Part shown: positions 11,842 through 24,448 of the stretch, in pieces | Numbering within the stretch: the stretch's first letter is position 1 | Layout: the number at the start of each line of letters is the position of its first letter | NCBI RefSeq assembly: GCF_963678635.1 | Contig: NC_087065.1 | Span: forward strand, 2,788,001 to 2,852,000 | DNA from: Symsagittifera roscoffensis | Lineage: Eukaryota; Xenacoelomorpha; Acoela; Convolutidae | Length of the DNA: 64,000 nt | Direction: 5' to 3' | The notes under the pieces: generated by a model | Databases searched by the model: none | Seen by the model: only the letters and a program-made list of their open reading frames with translations | Told to the model about the DNA's origin: nothing | Position numbers and translations under genes: made by a program

Positions 11842-12057
11842 CTCCTATGTCATCCTGTCTCAAGTAATCAATCAATCGCAGTTATCTAATCTCAACCAAC
11901 AGAGTGCTATCTTAAATATATCGATACCAGTCGTACATTTAACCATTTTGAGTAATTGATTAACCTTAACATCTTAATTTAAAAAAATTTCAGTTCAAAA
12001 TTGGAACCATGTGAACAACATCCTACCCTAATCACCCTCTAATCTACTAAACAAAAA

Positions 12058-12330
12058 AGCTCTTTTCCGACCCCTCCCCCTCCCAAATTTGAGTTTTTTC
12101 TTTAAAAATCTTCTTACAATAATTAGTTTGTTCGCCATGCAAATGTTCATTACATTAGTACAAAGATACGTTGTCATGATGTAATGGACTTACGCATGGT
12201 GAACAAACTAATTATTGTAAACAGATTTGTTTTTCATACTTTACAACTTATTATCATGCGTTTAGCCATAATCACCCATACAACAACTGAGAACAATGAA
12301 AATTTGAAATGAGGGGAGTAGAAAAGAGCC
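12058..12330. mobile_element. Diverged MITE related to the 11123 element
   Basis: The ends AGCTCTTTTC...CCCCTC and GGGGAGTAGAAAAGAGCC are imperfect inverted repeats matching the hAT-MITE termini. Its flanks AACAAAAA and GACAGAAA match at 6 of 8 positions, consistent with an aged 8-bp target duplication. Confidence 0.55.
12116..12218. repeat. 103-bp hairpin with 25-bp arms inside the MITE
   Basis: The left arm, 12116-12140 (ACAATAATTAGTTTG...GCCATGC), and the right arm, 12194-12218 (GCATGG...AAACTAATTATTGT), are complementary with one mismatch. The arms continue inward as a weaker inverted repeat. Confidence 0.75.
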
Positions 12331-12739
12331 GACAGAAAACATTTTTGCAAATATTGTTTTCTCAAGTTTTGAAACACAGCAGTGGTTTTTTAATATCTGT
12401 TCATTTACGGGCTTACAATTTTTCAAAAAATCACTTTTTTGTTTTCATAAGAGGGATAACTTGAAAAACTTGAATTGGGTAATTATGGGAATTGGGAAAA
12501 TTGAGTTTCATCTTTTTTCTTTGTGTATTTTTGAAATTGATTTGAAACTGTTTATCGCTGGAGATAAATATGATTTTCTTAGCCTGATGTAGCAATTTTT
12601 TAAGCTTAAATTTCTCTGACTGTTTGTCTTGACTTGTTTGTCTTTGTTTTGATAACAAATAGTAGAAATCAAATCGTTAGCGTTAAAATTTGATTTTTAT
12701 ATGGAAAAACTATAAGTTTGCACGTGTTTTGTCTCAATG

Positions 12740-13850
12740 TTTGTTTCAATTACCACGCAACGAAATTTATAAACCATTTTAAATCATCATAAAGCGCGAA
12801 TTATGCAGAGCATTGCCAAATGGGCATATTTCGGACTCCCCAAAATATACCAAAGACTATTGCAAAAAAAATTTACTATAGGTCTTAATAAAATTTTGAA
12901 GTAGAATCATTTCTCAAAATTCGAAACCTTATCGTTAAAAAGTATTTTTTGAGTGCAAAAATGATCTGAACAAAAAACCACCCCATGCATAAATATTCGT
13001 TGCTTTGCTCAAATAGTTAAGTTTTTCAAGGCATTCAATTTAAAATTCCATCCTTTCTGTCACCTAAAAATTAACTGCGGGATATATACACGATATAAAT
13101 CAAACGAAAAATTTTCCGATTTCTCTCTCTATTTCTCTTGTCAATGTTTCTACTTTTTCGGCAATTCAAGGACTTGCGGATGGTTGTGTAGTAAAACATA
13201 TATTAATGACTATGGCAGTTTTTGCCGATAAAACTTGAAACATTTTTATTCCGTTTAAAAAAAACAATGAAATTTTGAATAGAAGTAGTGAACAATTGTT
13301 TTATTGTAAGAAATCAGTTTCTCATTTTTTTTGTGCGTGAGAGCTGAATACTGATTATGTCTATTATTTTTTGAGGCAAAATCAGCTGCTTTTTCTGACT
13401 TTTTGTCAATAATTTTACGGCACCAATTTTACAAGTGTAGCGTTTTTTATCTAAGTTTGCAGTAGAAGGCTAAGTCTTTAACCAGATCAACTTTTTACCA
13501 GACTACTGAGAGAATAGGTACTTAAATTAGTTTCAATAAAAGTTTAGCATTCACTTAGCGTTATCCGCCTCTAGTATTCCTCTAAGACTGAACTTTTGGC
13601 TGATTTGAACTGAAAGTTGGTCATGTTGCATATTTGCTCTGCATTTAGAGTCTTCGTCGTCAATTCCTCCTTTTGGTCCTTGTCCTTGCGTGTTAAGCGC
13701 AAATGAAATCCTCCCCTTTCCCTTTCTTCCACCAGTTATGACGGGAATCGTTTATCAGTGCTTTTTGTAAGGTTGTACAGAAGCAAAACACAATTATCAA
13801 AGCAAGTAGTATTCTTGTACTGATTTGTATAATTACTCCGAAAAATGAAC
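12740..13850. repeat. Old segmental duplication, copy 1 (partner about 21710-23840)
   Basis: Collinear landmarks are shared with the partner: GCAACGAAA...ATAA; ACAAATGGGCATATTT (12815 versus 21782); TCTCTTGTCAATGTTTCTA with GGTGGTTGTGT; TACGGCACCAATTTTACAAGTGTAGCG; and the complexin last exon. The partner is longer mainly because a family A repeat inserted at 22317-22822. Identity is modest, so the duplication is old. Confidence 0.65.
13571..13777 (-). pseudogene. Dead copy of the complexin last exon
   Basis: It is collinear with 23569-23784. It retains LTRKDKDQKEEL and NFQFKSAKSSVLEEY-stop on the minus strand, so the 3' reading frame is still recognisable. The splice acceptor is mutated (CTTCTG where the intact copy has TTTCAG), and a TAA interrupts the frame 13 codons after the acceptor. 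A two-base difference in alignment length further on changes the frame relative to the intact copy. No partner of the upstream exon was found nearby. Call: duplicated, non-functional exon. Confidence 0.7.
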
Positions 13851-15700
13851 AAAGAAACAGAACTTGATTTTAAAAATTTTTTCAAAGCAAAAAAGCTAAT
13901 TTTGATTGAACAAATGTGAGTTGGAACTGTTTCTCCTCGAAAAAAAGCATGTTTTTAAGCCCAGTTGCAGCAAACTTGTAATTGTTACTTGATAATCAAA
14001 TTTCATCTATCGAGAGGAAGTGTAAAACTGAGAACTTGCAATTTAACTGCCTTGTTTCAAAAAAGGAAAGTCTAAATTTTTGCATTTACCCTTAACGCGT
14101 TTATACACTCTAGATTTTGACCTTCAAAATTGAAAAATCAAAATCTTTGCATAAATTCAGTTTTTTCTAACCTGGAATATGTAAAAGAGAGCTTCTACTC
14201 ATATTAATCTTTGTTTCATCGATTTAAGTTTTTGACTTGTTGGCTCATTACAATTATCATTTTCGCACAAAAAGTCAGCAAATCATAATTTTAACTTAAA
14301 AAATTGATCTTTGTTTTCAGAAATTAATACCTGATGAATTAGAAAAAATAGATTAGATAGATAATTATTACCGTACTGCTGCTCTAATAAAAACGGCTTA
14401 GGAAAAGCAATGTATGAAAGAAACTGTAAATTAGTTTAATCCGCAGTCAAAACTATTAAAAAAGTAGATATAACAGAGAAAAAACTGCTTGTTTATAAAA
14501 CCATGAAAGTTCGACTGCCTTGTAAATGGTTCAATTGCTTCATACCCGTGAAACGCAACACGGAATTTCAGTCTAGATTAGTCTTTGTAACATCGATTAA
14601 TATTTTCGACCTAATGGTTCCTTTTACAATTGTCTTTTTCTCAAAGATAGCCAGTATATCGTCAAACCAACTATATGTTTTATTTAATTTCAGAAAAATT
14701 CGATAATTTAGATACTTGTTACCGTAGTGCTGCTGCCCTTAGGAAAAGGTCTCAGAAAAAGCAATGAATGAAAAAAATTCTGAGGCTTAATATTGTAGAT
14801 CAAAATGGCCGAAGTCAGAACTGATTGCAAAAGTAGATGATCGATTATTAAGCCCTGAAAGTCTGAATGCCTTGTAAATGGTCTGAGTGAAGTGTTTTTT
14901 TCTTATGTTACCGAATAGCAAATATCAAACAGTAACTGTTAAAAGCTGAATCGTAAGTGGAATTATTATTATTTGCATATTTTTATTGCGGCATCATTTC
15001 CTCGCGATTAAACTTATAAACCATTTTCTAAGTAAATGGAAAAAATTGCTCAAGAAAGTATTTTATTTCCAAAAAAATGCGTAAGTCGGCGCGCTTTTCA
15101 TATTTTGTTTAATTTTGTTTCATTATCTCCTCTTTTCCCACAAAAGAGCGCACGCAACTGCTGGGAGCATCACTTTTTGTTTCAAACACCGAGTAACAAT
15201 CTAAACGCTAAACATCAACGCGACCCAAAAAATCATAATTTAATCTGTAATTTCGGTCAACAAAAACCGGTTAACAAAATGTTGAATGGAAACTCAATTG
15301 AGAGTTTAAAATTTGATTTCGCTAAAAAAAAACAAATTGGTATATAACTTGAAAACGGTTCCTGATTATTCATATCAGGGTCGAATGTATTTATTGTTTT
15401 TCACCTAAAATTAAACGGAATCACATCATTTTTCATACTTGAAAATTTACCGAAGATTTTAAAACAAGTCAAGAATTTAATTTGAGCGTAAATGCCTGGT
15501 CCTCTTTAAAACTTATTATTCTTCTTTTTTTAATTTGCAAGTGCTTTTAATTTTGCTTTCATTTTTCATCAAAGTCCGAAATCTGGTTTGTTTAATCTTT
15601 CAATGCTTGACTAAAAATTATTAAAGAACGAAAGCAATAGTTCCAAGTAATAGGCCAAAAAAGAGCCAAACATATCAAATTAATCAAAAAATGGATGAAT
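13850..15700. other. No gene seen; degenerate local repeats
   Basis: Two copies of a ~320-bp stretch (about 14370-14560 and 14705-14900) share CTTGTTACCGTA-TGCTGCT, GGAAAAG-CAATG and the GCCTTGTAAATGGT block. A third related copy sits at about 21400-21650. The short ORFs at 14503-14706 and 15036-15347 are not conserved between copies. Confidence 0.5.
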
Positions 15701-17210
15701 GCTTCTGATAATTTAATAGCTTGTCTTCTAGAAACAATTCCTTTGCAGTGACTTAAAGTTTTGATTGAAATTTAATTTTCTGCTCTTTTCTGAATCATTT
15801 AAAAAGTAACGCGTTCTTTTAGTCGGGCATCCAAAAGTTTTATTTCCACGTTTCGATCATCAACGAAAAGTTGAGAGAAAAATTAAAAAACTTCAATCAC
15901 TTTTACCCTTTTAAAAAAGCTACCATTTTTTATCGAAAGTTAAATACGGCACGGCAGTGTAATTCAATGATTTAAATTTATGCCTCATATGCTCTATTTA
16001 GATTACTGACGTAGATCAATTACACCACGAATGGTTGTCGGTTACTTTCGACGGAGGTGTCGCCTTGTTTGTATTTAAATATTGAATACTGTTGATTATT
16101 TACAAACGCATTAGAACTCGATGATCATTTCGAATTGTGTGTTTAATGTCTTTTTAAATGTCAAATAGGAAAATTCACTTTTTTATGAAGAATGTTTTTA
16201 CAATTGTGTGGAGTTAAAGCGTCTGCCAATGGTATTATTGGTCGTTGACGTTCAATGGTAAGGCAAGAATTCGTAAAAAGCAACAATTCGTAACAAGGCA
16301 TTGGGAAGTAAAATATGCCTGTTCTGCTGCACCTACATCCGTCACGAGATGAATGAAAGCGTTAAGTCTACGAAAAAGTTAGAAAAAGCCAGTAACTTTA
16401 AGAATGAACCCATTGAAGTTTTAATTAATTTGGTGGTAGCTTCTGTTCTAAAAATTATTACATTTGCAGTGCCTAAAAGGGTTCATTCCTTGATTAAAGC
16501 GTTAAATCCAAAGCAATAATCATTTAGGAGTTAAAATAGCATTTTAATTATAAATGAACCCTATTGAAGTTTTGCTTAAATTGATAGCTTCCGCTCTATA
16601 ATTAATTACCTACGCTGTGCCTAAAAAGATTGGTTTCTTGAATAAAATTATATTTTTGGCCATTTTCTGAATCATTTTGGAACTATCGCAATCATTTAGT
16701 CATGAATTAAGTGGAGCTTTGAAAAATCAAAGGTCTCAGATTTCGGACATCAATATCAAAATACGAGCAAAATTTAAAACAAAATCACTAAATTGAAAAC
16801 TTCCTTCAACCTTTTTCGTCACTGCAAAAGTAATTGCTTCCTCGGCAGAAGTAACCACTTTCATCAAAATTTAAATAGAGCACCAAATTGACCCAGGGAA
16901 TTAGAATGTACTTTAATTCACTCGGTCAAATTTGTGTCCTATCTATGCTCTAGTCAGTCATTGTTTTAGTTAAATTATACCACTCTTGGTTTTTGTTTTA
17001 TTTTGGCAGAGATGGCGTCATTTTTGGGGTTGGACTTTAGTTATTGAATACTTACCAACACATTCGAGCATAAGTTTTTTTCTATTTGAGTGAAATGATG
17101 ATTTTCATTTATCAAATAGGTGCAGTTCTTTTTTTTTATGAAAGTTATTTTGACAATTGAGTGGAGCTAATCCGTCTATCGAGGGTATTAATAGTTCGGA
17201 CATGTTTGAT
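15700..17210. repeat. Degenerate tandem duplication, period about 950 bp
   Basis: 15700-16280 and 16660-17210 share, in order: TTGCAGTGAC/GTCACTGCAAAAG-like segments, a ATTTAAAT..GAGCAC-like block, ATTGAATACT, a TTATGAA..TTTTTACAATTG segment, and GTGGAG-TAA-CGTCTxxCxA-GGTATTAxT. The copies are very diverged. Between them 16260-16640 contains another short direct repeat (AATGAACCC-ATTGAAGTTTT). I see no gene; the ORF at 16301-16519 is interrupted in its own duplicate. Confidence 0.45.
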
Positions 17211-17940
17211 AGCGTGTCCTTTAGAAAAAAAATTACCTTTGCAGTGACTTAATAAGCTGAAGAAAAACAAGCAAAAGAGGCAAAATGAGCCATAGCTCAA
17301 AGATTTGTTTCAAAAGTTGCGTCTCCACACATTTCTTGACACAGAAATAAAGATTATAATTGTGTAAAATTTACCAATATTGAAGATTTTCATGCAGCTA
17401 TTAGATATCAAAAAAGACGATGAAAGCCATTTTTTTTCAGTTTTGCTGAAAACCTCCCATTAATTGAACTCGCTACAATTTATGAATGTTAAAAAAATTT
17501 CGTAACACAGCAAAAGTTTTCTCATGTAACTCAAACTACTCGAGTCCTATACCTAATCAACTTTAACGACCACCACCCCAACATCCACATACACACACAC
17601 ACATTTAGACCTCACCAACATAGTTTCATTCATATTCACAACACCCTTGTGTCAAATTTATTCGTGGGGTCGATTGTGGTATGAGGAACAAATGTGATGC
17701 AGAATAAATTTAATTTTTTTGAGTGTTTAAGCGTGAGGATGCATATTAATAGGATGTGAAGAGGCAAACAGGGGGCTAATAATCATCAATGAATAAATTC
17801 CACAGCCTGTGGGTCAAAAATGTAGGGGTAGCAAAACTTTTTAGAGAAAACCGAGCCTTATCAAAATTTCAAATTATCAAAACAAAAAATGTTTAGCAAA
17901 TCCAACGTTCAAAATTTGATATGTGATTTGCTAATTGAAT

Positions 17941-18375
17941 GGAAGCGTCCCTCATGCTGGAGGGATCAAATGCTTGAAATTTATTTTGGTTTACTTTCAG
18001 CAAATCAGAATTGAAAATTCAAAAAAAAACAGGGAAATCGCAAAAATCGCAATGTAAGCAAATAAAATCAAGCCATTAGTGTTAATATTGACCGATTATA
18101 CAATAAGCAGATGAATTTATGCCGAATCGAAAGCGGATTGGAATGGTTTAAATATTTCTAGGATATCGATTTACAAAAAATTGAAAAATTAAAATTTAAT
18201 TTTATCATACCTGCACCTATTATGTCTGCATCTAATATATTTATTATTTTTATCATTTTCTGTTAATATTGATTTCGATTTTGTGAGTAAGGCATTTAGC
18301 CAATAGGAGCGGTTAGCGATTTTGATTGGTTGATTTTTTTCCAGCATTTGGTCCCTCCAGCATGAGAACCCTCCC
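17941..18375. mobile_element. MULE-like MITE with 10-bp target-site duplication
   Basis: Near-perfect inverted ends, CTCATGCTGGAGGGATCAAA on the left and the complement of GGTCCCTCCAGCATGAG on the right, extend outward imperfectly to 17941 and 18375. The 10-bp repeat CTAATTGAAT flanks it exactly at 17931-17940 and 18376-18385. Target duplications of 9-11 bp are typical of Mutator-like elements. No coding capacity. Confidence 0.75.
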
Positions 18376-18385
18376 CTAATTGAAT

Positions 18386-21300
18386 TAGGTTGGATAAAAA
18401 TTTAGATCGTTTAGATGAAAATGACACTAGTCATCTCTCATCTAATTATTGTAAGCAGATTTTTTCTTCATACCTTACAATTTATCATCATGCGTTTACA
18501 ATACATGTGAGGCTGATTTTGGTGTTTTTGTAACAATAGGTGGCAGATTCAGTATAAATAGCTGGATCGCTCTTTCTCATACTTTGACCTGTTTTCATAA
18601 CTTGTTTCAAGGCAAAAGTTTCCGGTAAAAGGAGCTCAAGGTTGGAATTTTTGGATGAAATGTCCTTTGGCAGATTAATTTACTTGTAAAAATAATCAAA
18701 GTAGCAACCCGCATCAAAAGCCCATGGTTTTAACCCGCACCAGATTTTCATGGATAAAGAGAGATTATAGTGGATTTGCATTTTATAATAATCTATAGTC
18801 TATAATAATCAAAAATGAATCAGGAGCTAGTTATACAAGCGGAAGACCCCTATTTTGAGCTGAAAAATGGGGGTCTCAGGTCTGTAAACGCTTGTTTGAG
18901 CTTGAATAAAATGAATTCTAATTTTTGTCAAGCCAGTGAAACTCTATTTGAATTTTATTCGATTATAAAGGATTGTAATGGATTATGTATGATCAATTTT
19001 TTCCTAAATTTTTGATGTAATTTTCTCACGCAGTGCAGTGTATTCAAAACTTGTTGATTGATTTTTGGCTTAACACTTATTGTATTAGAAAAGTGCAAAA
19101 CCGAGATGATTTTTGCAAGAAAAAAATTTTCTAATCATCTTCAAATTTTTTAATTTTTCCCTGTCATTCATTCACACCGTTATTTATTTTTACTCCATTA
19201 TCCAAATTAAGTCTCTCCTTCTCTCCGTTTCTTCCTCCCAATTTCACCTCAACATACCCCTTATCCAGTGTACGCCCCCCCCCCCCCCCCCACTCCCAAA
19301 CAAAACTATTTGGGGGAATAAAAAAATGTGGGGGGTCCGTTACCTGCAACCCCCCTGCTTAGACCATTGCCTCTTTCATAAACAGGGGTGAATTTGCAGG
19401 TAACTGAATTGCTTATAACCCTCAATGGGGGAGGGGGTTAAACTGGCGTTGGGGAGGGGAGTCAAAACTCAGGGTGGGGGATAGGGAAGGTAGTGAGCGT
19501 AGCGGAGTCGGTGGGGTTAAGGGAGGTAGTGGGAGAATTAGTTCGACTGAAAGTATTTGAGTTTTTTGCATCCTCAAAAATTTTTATGTTGTCCTTACAG
19601 TCGAAAGTTTCAGAAAAAAAATCCATTGTAATCCAATAAATTATAATCCATCATCTTTGGCACTTGAAAAGATTATTTGTGTCAAGATAGCCTAATATAT
19701 TTGATTTATTTTAAAACAAAACTCCATTAAAATCCATTTTATTCTATCATAAACCATTCCTTTTTAGACCTAAATTTGAATTATTTTGCAAAAAACAATA
19801 TCTTTAAAAAAATAGCACGCAAAACAGTTAGAAATTTAAAAAAGATCGAACGGCCCCATACACTTGTTTGGTGAAGTTCACAAACTCCACTTCCAAAGCT
19901 TAAAATATACAGTTTACTTTTTTGTGGCACAAACTAGTTAAGTAAACTGTGAACTGATGAAGTACAGAAAAATTTGTAAAAAAAAGTGAAATGTAAAATT
20001 TTATGAAATGCAAAACGCAGCATTTGCACTAACAGTTTCCTCAAATGTTGACTGCTCAAACATTGACTGAAGTTTGCTCAAATGTTGAAGTCGAACCGAA
20101 CCGCATTTAGAGCGTTTATCTGGCGAGTTTTTCGTTTGAGAACATCAATAAAATGCGATGAAGGGCGCCTTGATATTTCAACCAATGGAGTCTGGGGAGG
20201 CAGATTTAAGAAGGCATTTTGCGATGTAAGAGCATTCAATTTTTGCGCTTTTCAACTCTGGTACTCTGCCATGTGCGTGCAGGAAGCACAAAATGGAAAA
20301 AAATGTGTTGCTAAGAGCAACATATTAGAGAAGTTGAACATAGTTCATTCACACCTCTTGTTCTTTCTTGCATGGGAGGCATGGGTAAACTTGCTACCAT
20401 GTGTTCAAAAAGACTTCGATGATCAGCGGAAAAAAAGAAACAAATTCTTATAGTCAAGTGTTTTGGCAGATTCGATGTCGTCATGGGTTTGCGCGTCTCA
20501 GATCTTCGATCATGTGTATCCATGTACATCAGTAAACTTGCATAGATGTTTTTTCTATGCTATCTGTTAGCTGTTGTAGTTTGTTCGAATGTGACGTCAC
20601 CACTACAGAATATGGATATGAAGATGACTTCAATGCAACCGAAGTAGCGCCCGCCTTGGAAGTTGATGTTTAGGATGTGAATGGAGTTGATGTTTATAAA
20701 CCTGCCAATGAATAAATTCAGTTCAACTCTACTGATTCTGATAACTCAAGTAATGGAGACATTGACTGAATAAAAATGGGAATAAAATTTGTATTACATC
20801 TGCACTAAACATTAATTGAAATTGTAATCGACTAAATGAAACCATTTCAGTCTATACTAATTGATTGCAATGGTTTAAATTGACATAAAAAACGTTAGCA
20901 TTTAATCCATTTGTATTGGTTTACAATAGATTGTTTATAAGTTTATGACTAACGTCTATAAAATGATATTATAATCAAGTAATGTCCACGGGCGCTCGGC
21001 GCGATGTTGTTTTAGATTGAAAACGAATTGACTATAGTGAAATTTAATTATCGACTTTATTCAATGTACTACACGCAAATAGTTCTCAAAAATGCCACCT
21101 ATTGTAGCATATTGCCAGGTTTTCATATGGGACTCAGGGCAAAAATTTATTGATTATTTTTTGATATTTAGCTGTTGTTTTTACACATGCAAAATCAACC
21201 TAGAAAATTTTGATATTCAAACTTTTGCATTGGCTCAATTTTTTCTCACCTAAAATACAAGAAAATGGAATTTCTTTTTAGGTTAAAAAATTTTAATTCT

Positions 21301-21700
21301 TGACTCATTAGAAAAATCTTTGTCACAAAGAAAGCAAGTACATCATCAAATCAAATCAAAAACTGATTTTTTTAGATATTGACACTCTATATTTCCCAAA
21401 CAATAGATACTTTAGATACTTGTTACTGCTGTCTTTTTAGAAAAAAGTCTTAGGGCGAGCAATACAAGAAAACATTTTCTTTGTGGAAAAATATTGTAAA
21501 TGAGTTTTTCCGCAGTTAAAACTGATTTCAAAACTAGATTCAACAGAAAAAAAGCTCGTTTATAATGCCCTGAAAGTTCGAGTGCTTCGTTTTTGTTACC
21601 GAATAGCAAAATATAAAACAGTAAGCTCTTAGATTTGAATCGCATATGGAACGATTTTTGCTTTCCATATTTTCTTTCTCAAAATTTCTGTCAGTTGAGT
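18386..21700. other. No gene seen; repeat fragments and G/C-run block
   Basis: 18430-18700 resembles parts of 29090-29470 and 37980-38350 (shared CGCAGATTCA-AT, ATCxCTCTTT, TTCATTTC-AAG and TTTGGAT-AAAT blocks), forming a third dispersed family. 19275-19560 is unusually rich in C then G. An ORF at 20082-20453 is GC-richer than its surroundings but resembles nothing I can name. Confidence 0.45.
19275..19530. other. 17-base C run followed by G-rich tract with quadruplex-forming potential
   Basis: An uninterrupted run of 17 C lies at 19275-19291. From about 19425 the plus strand carries repeated runs such as GGGGGAGGGGG, GGGGAGGGG and GGGTGGGGG within 70 bases. An imperfect inverted repeat, GTTACCTGCAA near 19339 and TTTGCAGGTAAC near 19393, lies between. 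Confidence 0.7.
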
Positions 21701-21709
21701 TTTATTGCG

Positions 21710-23840
21710 GCAACTTTTCCATGCAACGAAAGCTATAAGTCATATTTAAATTACAAGAAAGCGCAAACTAACAGGAAAACTGACAAATGGGCATATTTAT
21801 AACTCCCAAAAATTTAACAAAAGATTTTCCAAGCCAACTATCTTACATCAAGACTCACAGATTCACACACCATTTTTGATACTTGAATTTTTTTGTTAAC
21901 AACTGTTTTTTGAGAGCCAAAAATCTTCATGAGAAACCACTTCATTTAAAAAATTTTCAATTTTTTCTTAGTTTACCCGAAAGCCGACTTAATTAATTGT
22001 TGTCATTTAATTTTTTTAATATTTTTTAATGTTCCTTCAACTTCTTTTATTATAGTGTACAACATTAATCAACGGAAAAACTTTCTCTTTCTCTTCTTTT
22101 TTTGTCAATGTTCCTAGTTTTCTTGGCAATTATTCAATAACTTCCGGGTGGTTGTGTTTCAGAGAATTATGTCAATTTGTATGCCAGAATTTGCAGATAA
22201 AATTTAAAACAATCTTCATCTACTTTGAAAATCTTAATAAATACCTTAAAAGTGTAGGTGATCGTTTTGTCACTCCTTTTTTCTTGATGTAATAGTAGAA
22301 TTTAGATTGTGTTTATTGTTCCGACTTTCCTAACGAAAGTGACAGAATATTTGTGCACGCACGGGGTTGGTTTTTTTTCTTCTGACAAATTTCGACTTTT
22401 TAACAAGCCATATTTGACGGATTTTTTTTTCGTATCTTTCAAAAGGTATTGTTGACTTGAGCTTCAATTTGAAAAGACAATTTCCCTGCGATCGTTTTTC
22501 TTGAAAAAATTGTCATTTTGGCCAATTTGGGACAATTAACGCTCGATATATTTCGCGCTAATAACGCGTAAGCGGAGATTTAATCTGTCTTAGAAATCGT
22601 TCCAAATTGGTTGAAGAAAGGTTATTTGCCATTGTTGATTTGTTACTTGGAACGAAATCTATCACTTTGTACTTTATATGGTGTGTAGGGTAATGATTTT
22701 CACAAAAAATCTCACATTGAAAAAAAATCCGAACATTTTTTTTTCAATGCTATTAATGCTCCATAGACCTTATAAGACAATCGGCAAATTCAGGGCTTCG
22801 TCCTGATGCAAGCAGTCTTGTTACTTTTTGTAATAAAACCAATTACTTTTCGCGATTTTTTGTCTGTCCTCCTCTAAAGCCTTCTTCAGTGTCAAAAGTT
22901 TTCAGACGCTAACTTCAAATTGAACATGCAGAAATCATCCAATGCAATTTGAAATAATCAAAATACATTTTGAAACAAACTACATCTTTCAAAAATGCTG
23001 AAATTTAGCTTAGCATCAAACGAAATTCATCCTGCTGAGTGCCGAAGGCTTGCTTTTGCATCTAACTAGATATTTAAATAATTCCAAAGTTGCAATTCAA
23101 CTTTTTTGAATGAAATAAAGAAATACGAACAGCACCGAGTTTGAAATAATAGCACTTTTACAAATTTCAATTTTCAGAAATTTGAAGTCTGTTGATTAAT
23201 TTTTTTCGATGAAATATGTATTTAATGGTATCTGGCAAATAAGATGACAGATGTTAAGATGACAACTGTTTTTGAAGGGAATTTACTAAGACGCAACATG
23301 CAATCCTTCTGATGTATTTTTGAGAAAATTTCAATTGCTCAGAATAAACTGTTTTCTTCAAATGTATCAAATTCCATTTTTTGTCTCAATGTCCTGTCGT
23401 CTTAATTTTCCAGCATTTTTTAGTAGAAACTAGTATTTGATTTTACGGCAGCGATACGGCACCGATTGTATCAGTGTAGCGTTTATAGCTAAATTTTTAG
23501 CAGAAGGCTAGTATTTTAACCAATCTACAAAACAATTAGTCAATAAAATTGCTACTCAGCATTAATTTTCAATTATTTCCTTTCGAGCACCCTAAGATTG
23601 AACTTTTGGCTGATTTGAACAGAAAGTTGGCCATGGTGGCCACCTTCGCCGCATTTAGAGTCTTCATACTCGGTTCCTCCTTGTGGTCTTTGTCCTTCCG
23701 CGTTATGCGGGGGATTGGCTTCCTCCCCTTTCCCTTCCTTCCAGTTTTAACCAGATCGCAATCATTGCTTTTTGTGATGTTGTACTGAAACAAAACCAAA
23801 TTATATCAACAAGATTGCACTGATTCGTCTAATTAGTCGA
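21710..23840. repeat. Old segmental duplication, copy 2 (partner 12740-13850)
   Basis: See the partner entry for shared landmarks. This copy carries the intact complexin exon and an inserted, inverted family A repeat (22317-22822) that the partner lacks, so that repeat inserted after the duplication or was lost from copy 1. Confidence 0.65.
22317..22822 (-). repeat. Dispersed repeat family A, inverted copy
   Basis: It reads TGTTCCGACTTTC at the left and ...GATGCAAGCAGTCTTGTT at the right, the exact reverse order of the copy at 7458-7978. Confidence 0.75.
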
Positions 23841-24448
23841 CTACAAAAACAGACAATAGAAGAATTTTTACTCAAGTTTAATAAAAAAAATGCATAAAAA
23901 TTTTTCATTTTCATAAACTGAAGCAATATAACTACACAAAAATTGAGTAAAAAATTCCAGCTCTGACAAAAGTTTGATCAAAAAATGATCTTTTTTTAAA
24001 ATCAAAAAATAAGTTATTTTGAAAAAAGTTTTATTAATCTTTCTTTTTCCCATAAATAGATATTTCTAATGAGAACAAAACTGTATGTGTAAAATAGGGT
24101 TTGTAATCATAGCACCAATCTTATTCTGCAGATCATAATAACAATCCCCTTCAGTAATGTGACGGTTAAACATAAACGAATAATTTTTGCTTGTGATGAA
24201 TTTACCTCACTTTTCCTTGGGGGGGGGGGGGGGGCTATGGGTAGAAGGTAATGAACAAAAAACACGATTTTGTTTGTTTTATTGTGGGCTAACCTTTTCT
24301 CTAATGTTCTGTCGAATTTTGCGTCTGCCGGCCTGGAATCTCTCGTATTTAATTCGCCTCTCCTCTGCTTCTGCCATCTGTCGCTGTTGCTCCTTCTCCT
24401 CCGCCTCCCAATCATTTTCCCCGCCGACAGTCAGGTTTCTCATCTGTT
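23569..24448 (-). CDS. Complexin-like SNARE regulator, last two exons
   Basis: Exons are 24294-24448 (acceptor AATTTTTAG, donor GAAAAG|GTTAGC) and 23569-23784 (acceptor TTTGTTTCAG, stop at 23569-23571), joined in phase 0. The first ends QMAEAEERRIKYERFQAG then RRKIRQNIREK, and the second begins YNITKSND. That matches the complexin accessory and central helices, where the family has a K/R-rich KY..MEAEREVMRQGIRDKY-(G/N)-I-K segment. Complexins bind assembled SNARE complexes and clamp or promote Ca2+-triggered vesicle fusion. The C-terminal half carries TRKDKDHKEE and an amphipathic NFLFKSAKSSIL and ends without a CaaX box. The two exons encode 122 residues; with a short first exon (the usual MxxFxxKQMxGxQ start) the total fits the family's ~130-160 aa. 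The upstream exon, which must end in phase 1, was not found. Confidence 0.75.
24219..24234 (+). repeat. 16-base G run in the complexin intron
   Basis: An uninterrupted G run lies 60 bases from the donor of the upstream complexin exon (C run on the coding strand), within intron 23785-24293. Confidence 0.9.

Noticed and set aside
19113-19391. 92-aa ORF containing a polyproline run
   Set aside because: The polyproline is the 17-base C run; nothing else supports coding.
20082-20453. 123-aa ORF in a GC-richer stretch
   Set aside because: I looked for DDE transposase or other motifs and found none; downstream frames are broken. It could be a decayed transposon, but this is not supportable.
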